A stretch of 64,000 nucleotides of DNA from Mesorhizobium australicum (GTDB taxonomy: Bacteria; Pseudomonadota; Alphaproteobacteria; Rhizobiales; Rhizobiaceae), in assembly GCF_900177325.1 (NCBI RefSeq), contig NZ_FXBL01000004.1, positions 434,001-498,000 on the forward strand, in the 5' to 3' direction. This document shows, piece by piece, positions 1 through 5,543 of the stretch (position 1 is its first letter; every line of letters begins with the position of its first letter). The notes under the pieces were generated by a model. It had not been told where the DNA came from and ran no database searches. It saw only the letters and a list, made by a program, of their open reading frames with translations. A program made the translations under genes and the position numbers.

Positions 1-76
1 CCTCAGCGGACCTGATCCAGCGATCGGGGTCGCCCGGACGAGCGGTGAAGCGACCATGGGAGGAAGCGCCGGTCAC
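1..76 (-). CDS. Partial CDS after parA, putative ParA partner
   Basis: A GTG start at 76-74 overlaps the parA stop codon (GTGA), a translational-coupling arrangement. The 25 codons before the window edge read as a soluble protein and include RFTARPGDPDRWIR. From memory, small ribbon-helix-helix proteins that follow parA in rhizobial and sphingomonad elements begin this way, so a centromere-binding ParA partner is the best guess. The DNA-binding part lies outside the window, so the function is inferred from position and the short N-terminus only. Confidence 0.45.
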   Translation of the reverse strand, partial: MTGASSHGRFTARPGDPDRWIRSAE

Positions 77-726
77 GATGTCGCCGTCCCGACGCGGAGC
101 CGTTCGATCTCGGAGGCGAGCGCGGCGATCTCACGCGCGGCGAGGCCGTCGTCATCGAACTCGCAGGCGAGTTGCCCCGATTGCGCCGCCGTGGCGAACA
201 GCACGCGCTGGCCGATCGTCGCGGCGAGAACGGGCGGATCGTGATCGGCGAGCGTCTCGGCGGTGTCGCGCGCGATGATCGTGCGCGCCCCGCATCGGTT
301 GAGCACGAAGCGGGCGGCGAGCTGCGGCCGGTAGATGCGCGCTTCGGCGAGGAGCGCCAGCATCTCGGCCGAAGCCCAGCCGTCTAGCGGCGACGGCTGC
401 ACCGGGATCAGCACGAGGTCGGCGGCGAGCAGCGCCGAGCGCATCAGGCCGGCGACGCGAGGCGGTCCGTCGATGACGACGTGGTCGGCGTCGCGGGCGA
501 GTTCCGGCGCTTCGCGATGCAGCGTGTCGCGCGCCAGCCCGACAACGCCGAACACGCGCGGCGCCCCACTGCGGCTGCGCTGCTGCGACCAGTCGAGCGC
601 CGAGCCCTGCGGGTCGGCATCGACCAGGGTGACGCGCTTGCCGCGCCGTGCCCACTCGCCGGCGAGATGCAGGGCGAGCGTCGTCTTGCCGACGCCGCCC
701 TTTTGGTTAAGGAGCGCGACGATCAT
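73..726 (-). CDS. parA: ParA family partition ATPase
   Basis: 217-residue P-loop ATPase of the ParA/MinD superfamily, expected to position or segregate the element by ATP-dependent binding to nucleoid DNA. The deviant Walker A KGGVGKTT is at residues 9-16, the Walker A' VDADPQ at 35-40 and the Walker B-like VVIDGPP at about 83-89. The protein is short and has no N-terminal helix-turn-helix, as in small plasmid/ICE ParA proteins. Its ATG overlaps the repA stop (ATGA) and its own stop overlaps the GTG of the next gene, so the three are probably one operon. The family assignment is firm; the cargo is inferred from context. Confidence 0.95.
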   Translation of the reverse strand: MIVALLNQKGGVGKTTLALHLAGEWARRGKRVTLVDADPQGSALDWSQQRSRSGAPRVFGVVGLARDTLHREAPELARDADHVVIDGPPRVAGLMRSALLAADLVLIPVQPSPLDGWASAEMLALLAEARIYRPQLAARFVLNRCGARTIIARDTAETLADHDPPVLAATIGQRVLFATAAQSGQLACEFDDDGLAAREIAALASEIERLRVGTATS

Positions 727-1778
727 CGGCCGCGCTCCCGACGGGAAGGACCGGAAAGGGACGGGTTATCCCCGCACTGCGCGTCCAAATAATAAGATTT
801 AGATTCTTCTTTAGAGTCTTTACAGGCGCTGTTTGCCTCGCCGGACCAGAGGCTTAACTGCGATCCGTGCGCCTGATGTACGGATAGGTTTGCGCCCGAT
901 GTACGGATACCGGATGCGCCCGATGTACGGATAGGCGGCTGAGTTGTACACAGCTTTTCCACAGGGCGGATGTGGACAAGTTCATCTCTATCCGCGGTGC
1001 ATTCGATGGCGAGTGCGTAGCCCGGCAGCGGCTGGCGGCGAGCAATGGCGCGAATGTCGATGGCGAAATCGGAATAGCGCGCGAGCGAACCGCTCTTTGC
1101 ATGGAGATGCCTCAGTTCGAAGCGCCAGCCACCGACCTGGCGGCCGGCATGCTTGCGCGCGACGCGATAGAGCCAGCGCTCGATGCCGCCAGTGAGTTCG
1201 AAGTAGTCCGGGTCGATGGCAAGGACGAGGCGGCGGTCGACGATGCCCTGGTAGAGCCATTCGGGCAGGACGAACTCCATGCCCTCGACGCGGCCGCTGC
1301 GCGTCGCCAGTTCTTCCCATTCATTGATCCAGGAGAATTGCTGGCGCCGCCAATGCTCGCCCTGGCGGATGGAGGTGCGGATGACGGTCGATTGCAGGCG
1401 CGTCAGCGCGCCCTTGATAAGGAAATAGCTACGTGCGCCTGTCGTGCGGCCGATGCCGTTGAGGAGTTGATAGGGCGTGAAGCGGAAGAAGCGCGAGGTC
1501 GGCAGGCCACGATCCTGGGCGGCCAGGATCTGGCTCGCGGCCCAGATCAGCACGTCGGCATCCCAGATCGTCGCCATGCCGTGCTCGGCGACGGCGTAGA
1601 CCTGCAGTTCGACGTCGCCGGCCTTGTAGTGGATCGGCGCGGCGCGGCGCGACTTCGACAGCGAGAAGAAGGGGTGCGCCATCAGATCGCGCTGATCGCG
1701 CGGCGGTACGTCGCCGCTCAGCGCCTCGAAGGGATCGAGTTGTGCGCGCTCGCTGCGCTGGTGCGATGATGCCGTCAT
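723..1778 (-). CDS. repA: Replication initiator protein RepA (RPA family)
   Basis: 351-residue protein resembling the plasmid replication initiator RPA family of alphaproteobacteria, with recognisable segments such as AHPFFSLSK near residue 35, RFFRFTPYQLL near 98 and WLYRVARKHAGRQ near 206. It should bind iterons and open an origin. Its last 80 codons are unusual: they contain three copies of a 19-bp DNA repeat conserved across different reading frames, plus DnaA-box-like sites, so the gene appears to carry its own origin. It sits 11 bp downstream of the AlpA-like gene and overlaps parA by 4 bp. On ICEs such initiators may support transient replication after excision; a plasmid is equally possible here. 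Confidence 0.9.
   Translation of the reverse strand: MTASSHQRSERAQLDPFEALSGDVPPRDQRDLMAHPFFSLSKSRRAAPIHYKAGDVELQVYAVAEHGMATIWDADVLIWAASQILAAQDRGLPTSRFFRFTPYQLLNGIGRTTGARSYFLIKGALTRLQSTVIRTSIRQGEHWRRQQFSWINEWEELATRSGRVEGMEFVLPEWLYQGIVDRRLVLAIDPDYFELTGGIERWLYRVARKHAGRQVGGWRFELRHLHAKSGSLARYSDFAIDIRAIARRQPLPGYALAIECTADRDELVHIRPVEKLCTTQPPIRTSGASGIRTSGANLSVHQAHGSQLSLWSGEANSACKDSKEESKSYYLDAQCGDNPSLSGPSRRERGR
788..980. other. Putative replication origin inside the 3' end of repA
   Basis: Three near-identical 19-bp repeats (TGCGCCYGATGTACGGATA) lie at 868-886, 891-909 and 915-933, with starts 23 and 24 bp apart, about one to two helical turns as for iterons. Next to them are DnaA-box-like TTGTACACA (944-952), TTTTCCACA (955-963, matching TTWTNCACA) and a reverse copy at 971-979. 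An AT-rich stretch at about 786-830 could be the unwinding element. The repeats are read in two different frames, which argues for selection on DNA rather than on protein. Confidence 0.6.
868..933. repeat. Three iteron-like 19-bp direct repeats
   Basis: Copies at 868-886, 891-909 and 915-933. The first differs from the other two by one base (T for C at the seventh position). They lie inside the repA coding sequence. Confidence 0.85.
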
Positions 1779-1789
1779 CGGATCACCGT

Positions 1790-2044
1790 TCAGCGAGCGT
1801 CAACGCGGCGGGCCGGATGGACCGTGCCGCGGCCGGGATCGGAGGTCGAGGTCTTGGTGCCGCGATCGGCCCAGGCCTGGAGATCCTCGAGCGCATAGAC
1901 GACGCGGCCGCCGAGTTTCCGATAGGCCGGGCCGGTGCCGTATGTGCGGTGCTTTTCGAGCGTGCGGTCCGACAGACCAAGGAAACGGGCGGCCTCAGGG
2001 GTTCTGAGATAGCGCGGCGGCAAGCCGGCGGCATTGGAAGTCAT
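1790..2044 (-). CDS. AlpA/RdfS-like excisionase, HTH protein
   Basis: 84 residues with the MerR-like winged helix of AlpA and small recombination directionality factors: YLRTPEAARFLGLSDRTLEKH, then RKLGGRVVYALEDLQAWAD. An upstream in-frame ATG at 2095 exists, but the ATG at 2044 with a GGAGA about 9 nt upstream gives the expected N-terminus. By analogy with RdfS of Mesorhizobium symbiosis islands it may bind the attachment site and favour excision. Its position directly downstream of an FseA-type activator, whose known target is rdfS, supports this. A plain transcriptional regulator of repA-parA is the alternative. Confidence 0.7.
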   Translation of the reverse strand: MTSNAAGLPPRYLRTPEAARFLGLSDRTLEKHRTYGTGPAYRKLGGRVVYALEDLQAWADRGTKTSTSDPGRGTVHPARRVDAR

Positions 2045-2125
2045 GAGCGGGTCTCCGCGAATGCGATCAGATCGCCGGCGTTGGACGGCGGGCACGGATC
2101 ACGGTGGCGAAGACGGGGCGCGAAG

Positions 2126-2163
2126 GGGGATGAGGATGTTTGCGGGGCGAAAATCCTCACCCC
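2126..2163. promoter_or_regulatory. Inverted repeat between fseA-like ORFs and the excisionase gene
   Basis: TGAGGAT (2131-2137) pairs with ATCCTCA (2153-2159), extended by GGGG/CCCC with a one-base bulge. It lies 20-57 bp past the DUF2285 stop and 82 bp upstream of the excisionase start, so it could be a terminator, an mRNA leader hairpin or an operator for the excisionase operon. Confidence 0.4.
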
Positions 2164-2182
2164 TGCTGTCGTCGATTCTCGA

Positions 2183-2722
2183 TTATTCCTTGCGGCGATG
2201 ACGCAGGAGCTGACGATAGCCGCCGGCAATCATGGCGCGACCGCCATGGACAAGACCGATGATGGTGGCGCGCAGAGGCGAGGTTTTCCAGGGCTCGGCG
2301 GTGACGCGGCCGGACCCGAACAGGACGATGGCGACATCGCGATAGCTGGCGCCGTTCAGTCGCCCATCCGTCGCCTGCAACATCAGCCGCTGGCGGCGCC
2401 TCTGCTGCGGGGTCAGCCGCCGATCATCGCGAACTGTGCGGCCCTGCAAGGCGCGCAGGAGGCGTTCGATCGCTTCGATCCTGTCGAAGCCGTCGGCATC
2501 AAGCGGCACGAGCGCGGCGAGCGCGGCTCCAGTTGGCGCGCCGGGAAGGCGCAACATGCGAATGGCCTGATTGCCGGCAGCGAGCACAATGTGTTCGCCC
2601 TGATCGTCCGACCGCGCGGCTGGATCGCGAAGCTCGGAGGTAAGATTGCCGGCCGTCGGCAGCACGATGGGCGACTGCGTGAGCAGCACGGCGCTCGTAT
2701 CCGCCTCGACGGACCAGAACAC
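2183..2722 (-). CDS. DUF2285 ORF, C-terminal part of FseA-like activator
   Basis: C-terminal portion of a protein whose N-terminus is encoded in another frame by the ORF at 2499-2939. It carries a DUF2285 domain, recognisable by RLTPQQRRRQRLML, SYRDVAIVLFG, then WKTSPLR and the terminal GGYRQLLRHR. The listed GTG start is only the first possible one; no ribosome-binding site precedes it. The frame reads smoothly into the upstream ORF if one T of a six-T run is skipped. In ICEMlSymR7A the two halves are fused by +1 ribosomal frameshifting to make FseA, the activator of the excisionase gene rdfS. A fused product here would be about 251 residues. Confidence 0.85.
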   Translation of the reverse strand: MFWSVEADTSAVLLTQSPIVLPTAGNLTSELRDPAARSDDQGEHIVLAAGNQAIRMLRLPGAPTGAALAALVPLDADGFDRIEAIERLLRALQGRTVRDDRRLTPQQRRRQRLMLQATDGRLNGASYRDVAIVLFGSGRVTAEPWKTSPLRATIIGLVHGGRAMIAGGYRQLLRHRRKE

Positions 2723-2939
2723 GGGACCCTCGCCAGCACTCAGCGACGGCGGGACGAAAAAACTGCAAACCCCACTTCTTGCGGAGCTCTACGCGGGAGG
2801 AGGGATCCTCGGCGCGGGCATAGTCCTGCTGATAGTCGCGATTGCGCCTGAGCCATTCCCAGGCGAGTTCGGTCGAATTCAATTCGTCCAGATAGTCGTA
2901 TGTCTCCGAGGAGCGCCAGCGGGAGGTATCGGGCGTCAT
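2499..2939 (-). CDS. DUF6499-type ORF, N-terminal part of FseA-like activator
   Basis: Begins at an ATG with a GAGGA ribosome-binding site 8 nt upstream. The first 60 residues, including WRSSETYDYLDELN, ELAWEWLRRNRDYQQDY and the basic KKWGLQFF, match the N-terminal transcriptional-regulator domain that precedes DUF2285 in rhizobial ICEs. After QFF the zero frame becomes an arginine- and serine-rich nonsense-like tail ending at 2499, while the +1 frame continues sensibly (VPPSLSAGEGPVFW) into the DUF2285 ORF. Without frameshifting only a truncated, probably inactive protein is made. This matches the Msi172/Msi171 arrangement. A simple indel or sequencing error is the alternative. Confidence 0.8.
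   Translation of the reverse strand: MTPDTSRWRSSETYDYLDELNSTELAWEWLRRNRDYQQDYARAEDPSSRVELRKKWGLQFFRPAVAECWRGSRVLVRRGGYERRAAHAVAHRAADGRQSYLRASRSSRAVGRSGRTHCARCRQSGHSHVAPSRRANWSRARRARAA
2756..2762 (-). promoter_or_regulatory. Putative +1 programmed ribosomal frameshift site
   Basis: On the minus strand the codons are CAG UUU UUU CGU. Slipping the second Phe codon (2759-2757) by one base re-pairs tRNA-Phe from UUU to UUC and opens the DUF2285 frame. This is the same mechanism reported for FseA of ICEMlSymR7A, and the site sits right after the conserved QFF motif of the N-terminal ORF. Confidence 0.7.
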
Positions 2940-3047
2940 CGTTGTTCCTCGTTGCCGCAACGTGGGGCGGGCAGCGTCTCGGAAACCTGACGGCTTGGGA
3001 AGACTTAAGGAAAGCACCGGGCGATGCCTGCGGCGCACCGCGGCGTA

Positions 3048-3311
3048 CTATAGCGGTTTCCCGTGAAGCAGCTTGCGATAGCCGTGCTCCGTCATCCAGC
3101 GGGCGCGCGCGAGATGGCTGTCGTGCACACGCCGTGCCCGCTCGGGCTCGACCTCTGGATCGATCTCGAAAATCACCGCCACTGCCTCGCGCCAATCCGC
3201 TCCGTCGGCCGAGGCGTCAAGCACCCGCATATAGGCTTTCATGTGCGAGCGATCGTAGTCCGTCAGTTCGGCGCTGTCGGGTGGGGCGTCCAGATACTCG
3301 GTTGGCGCCAT
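3048..3311 (-). CDS. QseM-like antiactivator, single DUF2285 domain
   Basis: 87 residues. The ATG at 3311 (GGGAG about 10 nt upstream) is preferred over an in-frame ATG at 3395 that would run through the operator region. The protein is a stand-alone DUF2285-type domain ending RARWMTEHGYRKLL. In Mesorhizobium loti, QseM is a small DUF2285 protein that binds and inhibits both TraR and FseA. This gene lies 109 bp upstream of the fseA-like pair on the same strand and faces a divergent XRE repressor, as qseM faces qseC. Function is inferred from family plus synteny. Confidence 0.75.
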   Translation of the reverse strand: MAPTEYLDAPPDSAELTDYDRSHMKAYMRVLDASADGADWREAVAVIFEIDPEVEPERARRVHDSHLARARWMTEHGYRKLLHGKPL

Positions 3312-3366
3312 AGTCGTGTTTCTCCCCCTGGTACCGAGCATATATCGACGGGCGGGGTCCTGTAAC

Positions 3367-3387
3367 GATGAAGATGAGCGCTTCATC
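3367..3387. promoter_or_regulatory. Inverted repeat GATGAAG-N7-CTTCATC
   Basis: Arms 3367-3373 and 3381-3387 with a 7-nt spacer, in the qseM-like leader between the start codon (3311) and the large operator dyad. It could be a second operator or a leader hairpin. Confidence 0.4.
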
Positions 3388-3409
3388 AGTACCACGCCCG
3401 CTCGCGAAT

Positions 3410-3440
3410 CGGAACTATCGTTCCTAGAACGATCGTTCCG
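3410..3440. promoter_or_regulatory. 31-bp operator dyad between qseM-like and qseC-like genes
   Basis: Near-perfect 31-bp dyad centred on 3425, with 13 of 15 base pairs matching. It contains two sub-palindromes, GGAACTATCGTTCC (3411-3424) and GAACGATCGTTC (3427-3438), centred 15 bp apart. It lies 20 bp before the XRE start and about 100 bp before the QseM-like start, the expected place for a Cro/CI-type repressor to control two divergent promoters. Confidence 0.75.
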
Positions 3441-3460
3441 ACGCTGGTTCTCGTTCTGCC

Positions 3461-3676
3461 ATGGACCTCAAGGAGGTCATGGCGATCAATCTGCGTCGGA
3501 TACGCCATGACAAGGATATGACGCAGGAAGAACTGGCGGACCGGGCTGGGTTGAGCGCGCGGTATATCGGCGCGATCGAGCGCGCGAACAAATCGGCAAG
3601 CGTGACCGTTCTTGGCCGGATTGCCGAGGCCCTTGGGGTAGAAGCAGCCGCATTGATCAAGCGCCCTCGGCAGTGA
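3461..3676 (+). CDS. XRE-family repressor, QseC-like
   Basis: 71-residue single-domain Cro/CI-type helix-turn-helix protein: MTQEELADRAGLSARYIGAIER is the HTH, followed by the helix ending GVEAAALIKRP. The ATG at 3461 has no ribosome-binding site and lies 20 bp past the operator, so the mRNA may be leaderless. An internal ATG at 3479 has a perfect AGGAGG 5 nt upstream. The start at 3461 is kept because the next XRE gene shows the same N-terminal pattern, but the choice is open. It probably represses itself and the divergent QseM-like gene, forming the toggle known from ICEMlSymR7A. Confidence 0.85.
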   Translation: MDLKEVMAINLRRIRHDKDMTQEELADRAGLSARYIGAIERANKSASVTVLGRIAEALGVEAAALIKRPRQ

Positions 3677-3704
3677 TGGTCTGGTCGCGACGTCAAGGCG
3701 GCGT

Positions 3705-3757
3705 CGGCCTTGCAGCGATGTAGAGAATACTCCGTGGCAGGATTCTCTACAAGGCCG
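3705..3757. promoter_or_regulatory. Nested inverted repeats upstream of the second XRE gene
   Basis: Inner arms TGTAGAGAAT (3719-3728) and ATTCTCTACA (3742-3751) are a perfect 10-bp pair with a 13-nt spacer. An outer pair, CGGCCTT (3705-3711) and AAGGCCG (3751-3757), adds to the symmetry. It ends 13 bp before the XRE start codon and is probably its operator. Confidence 0.6.
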
Positions 3758-3770
3758 TGTCCTCTCGTGC

Positions 3771-4007
3771 ATGGAGATACGAGAGATACTGGCCCACAAT
3801 CTGAAGACCTATCGCCGTGCGCAGGGTTTGTCGCAAGAGGAACTGGCGCACCGCGCGGGCATCGACCGGACTTATATCAGTTCGCTCGAGCGTTGTGTTT
3901 ATGCGGCTGGCATCGATGTCGTTGACAGCCTGGCCAAGGTGCTCGGCGTCGAGGCGTCCGACCTGTTGAAACGCCCGGAACGCGGGGCGTCTCGGCGCCG
4001 GTCGTGA
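3771..4007 (+). CDS. XRE-family transcriptional regulator
   Basis: 78-residue Cro/CI-type protein with HTH SQEELAHRAGIDRTYISSLER, then a helix ending GVEASDLLKRP and a basic tail. Its N-terminus (MEIREILAHNL) parallels that of the preceding XRE gene (MDLKEVMAINL), so the two are probably paralogues from duplication. No ribosome-binding site precedes the ATG. It is convergent with DUF736 across a strong bidirectional terminator, and the operator-like dyad just upstream suggests autoregulation. Which of the two XRE proteins corresponds to QseC cannot be decided from sequence alone. Confidence 0.88.
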   Translation: MEIREILAHNLKTYRRAQGLSQEELAHRAGIDRTYISSLERCVYAAGIDVVDSLAKVLGVEASDLLKRPERGASRRRS

Positions 4008-4027
4008 CTGGCAGTAGCAGTTGATGG

Positions 4028-4052
4028 CCCCGCCCGGACCAGCCGGGCGGGG
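4028..4052. terminator. Bidirectional terminator between XRE gene and DUF736
   Basis: CCCCGCCCGG (4028-4037) pairs perfectly with CCGGGCGGGG (4043-4052) around a 5-nt loop. It lies between two convergent stop codons. Most of it belongs to a 25-bp segment repeated in inverted orientation at 4996-5020. Confidence 0.7.
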
Positions 4053-4065
4053 TGGTTCTGGAACC

Positions 4066-4392
4066 TCATTCGCCATTGCGGCGGGTCGGGCGGAACCAGA
4101 TGAGGCTGTAGCTCTCGCCGTCTTCGTCCTCGACCAGGTTGGCGTAGATCGGGGCGGTGAAGCTGGGGTCGTCAAGCTTGAAGCCCAGGTACGGACGGCC
4201 CTCGTTGGACTGCTTGCTCCAGGCGGCGCCGATCTCGGCTCGGCCGACGAAGACCCGGTGGCTGGGGGCGTTCTCGCCGCTGGCGCGGGTGTCGGCTGTG
4301 ACGCGGACGTTCTTGGCCTGGACCGAGAGGGTGACGATTTCGCCGGTGAATTCGTTGGTGGCGGTCTTCTTGAACGTGCCGATGGTGGCCAT
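4066..4392 (-). CDS. DUF736 family protein
   Basis: 108 residues; the ATG at 4392 has AAGGAG 8 nt upstream, so the longer frame to 4476 is not used. The family is a small beta-rich protein (here MATIGTFKKT at the start, IWFRPTRRNGE at the end) found almost only on conjugative elements of alpha- and gammaproteobacteria. The biochemical role is unknown. It is preceded by a strongly structured leader (see 4504-4557 and 4691-4809), which suggests control at the RNA level. Confidence 0.9.
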   Translation of the reverse strand: MATIGTFKKTATNEFTGEIVTLSVQAKNVRVTADTRASGENAPSHRVFVGRAEIGAAWSKQSNEGRPYLGFKLDDPSFTAPIYANLVEDEDGESYSLIWFRPTRRNGE

Positions 4393-4503
4393 GGTAGTTC
4401 TCCTTGGTTTCTGGTTCGAGCCCGCACCATGCGGCCTCGATGGCGATCGTCCGGCCGAAGGCGATCGACGGCGCACCCCGCGGGGGCCCGACAGCAGAGG
4501 AGG

Positions 4504-4557
4504 AACTATCTTGTCTCGCGAGGAACCCGGCCTCCTTGCCGGGAGGGGAAGATAGTT
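4504..4557 (-). ncRNA. Structured leader element, copy 1 (upstream of DUF736)
   Basis: AACTATCTT (4504-4512) pairs with AAGATAGTT (4549-4557), with an inner CCCGGC/GCCGGG hairpin (4526-4531, 4538-4543). On the minus strand it lies 112 nt upstream of the DUF736 start. The arm CTATCTTGTCTCGCGA (plus strand) recurs as CTATTTTGCCTCGCGA in copy 2, and both arms change together so pairing is kept. Confidence 0.5.
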
Positions 4558-4690
4558 TTGACGGCGCTGTTGCGCCTTAGGCGATCGAGGCGAAGCCGCC
4601 CTTCGGACAGATCAAGCCAGACAAAGAGGCCGTACTGGAGCGGTCTTGAAGTTGGAAGGAACCGGGGAGAACTGCTCTGGCGACCTGGTG

Positions 4691-4809
4691 TGCTTGGGAC
4701 CGTCTGACGGTTTCACTTGCGGGATTGCCTCCCTGCGTCCCAAGCAAGCCCCGTCCGCACCGCCGCCGCTCGAGCGGTGGCGCACTGCCCGGACCACGCG
4801 TTCCGGGCA
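4691..4809. ncRNA. Cluster of strong hairpins, candidate structured RNA
   Basis: Three hairpins follow each other. TGCTTGGGAC (4691-4700) pairs with 4737-4746 and encloses CCGTC-T-GACGG (4700-4710). CGCCGCCGCTC pairs with GAGCGGTGGCG at 4761-4782. TGCCCGGA (4786-4793) pairs with TCCGGGCA (4802-4809). The strand is unknown. No protein-coding explanation is convincing. Confidence 0.4.
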
Positions 4810-4970
4810 TGACGCTGATCCCAGCGCTGGAGCAACCGATGACCAACGCCCCCCGTACGGGCTCCTCGAGTTCGACGGCTCGCTCGTTCACGCCCGCGCT
4901 TCCCCACCTTCGAGGTGCGGCGGATGTAGCGCGCGCTGTCGGGCTGCGTTGTCTCGGCCGGTCGCTTCGG

Positions 4971-5414
4971 TCACGAGGCTCGCGCGACACCCTGTCCGGC
5001 TGGTCCGGGCGGGGCCATCATGGTGAGACGCATGAGGGCCGTGATGCCGACTGCGATGGCGCCGGCAACGGCGAAGACCACCTGCCAGGTCTCGGACGGC
5101 ATGGTCAGCTTCACGATGCCGAAGGTGGCGTGGTAGCCGGCGACGACTGCCGGGGCGACGAAGACCAGCAGCACGAGGAGCTTCAGCCACGCGGGCCGCA
5201 CCACGAGCAGCAGAAGCTGGAAGAGGCCGAAGGTTGCTGCCGCGGCAAGCGCGCCGACGATAACGCCGCCGAGGCCGCCAGCCCCGGTGCTGTTGGCCCA
5301 AAGACCGATGGAGATGCCGGCGAACAGGGGGAGCGCGAAGACGGCGAGATTGAAGAGCAGCCAGCAGAGCGCGACGATGCCGCCGAGCGATACGAGAATG
5401 CCGATGATGATCAT
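4971..5414 (-). CDS. Conserved integral membrane protein, unknown function
   Basis: 147 residues, mostly hydrophobic, with about four transmembrane segments: residues 1-40 (possibly two passes), 50-80, 82-100 and 110-130. The start codon is preceded by GGAGACC. I recognise no named family. It belongs to the conserved core gene order DUF736 - membrane protein - DUF2493 of these elements. The C-terminal codons overlap the second copy of the 25-bp inverted repeat. Confidence 0.75.
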   Translation of the reverse strand: MIIIGILVSLGGIVALCWLLFNLAVFALPLFAGISIGLWANSTGAGGLGGVIVGALAAAATFGLFQLLLLVVRPAWLKLLVLLVFVAPAVVAGYHATFGIVKLTMPSETWQVVFAVAGAIAVGITALMRLTMMAPPGPAGQGVARAS

Positions 5415-5543
5415 GGTGGTGGTCTCCGTGGACGATGTCGAACGGTTGCGCCTCCACCACCACCGCGGCGCGCGTTGAAGTGTAGCGCGGCGCGCGCGCG
5501 GCGCAAATCACGCGCGTCGTTTCGGTGATGGTGGGGACGGCGC

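Larger units (their letters stand above)
4393..4970 (-). other. 578-bp structured intergenic region
   Basis: No convincing gene. The ORF at 4577-4990 on the minus strand lacks a ribosome-binding site and consists largely of hairpin-encoded residues. The region contains at least four strong inverted repeats (listed separately) and is the 5' leader of DUF736, or a separate small RNA, or both. Confidence 0.6.
4022..5020. repeat. 25-bp exact inverted repeat flanking DUF736 and its leader
   Basis: Positions 4022-4046 and the reverse complement of 4996-5020 are identical over exactly 25 bp. One copy includes the terminator between the XRE and DUF736 genes; the other is inside the last codons of the membrane protein gene at 4971-5414. 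The two bracket about 950 bp. Confidence 0.8.

Noticed and set aside
4577..4990. 137-residue ORF in the DUF736 leader
   Set aside because: There is no ribosome-binding site, and its residues are dictated by strong hairpins. A structured non-coding region explains the sequence better.
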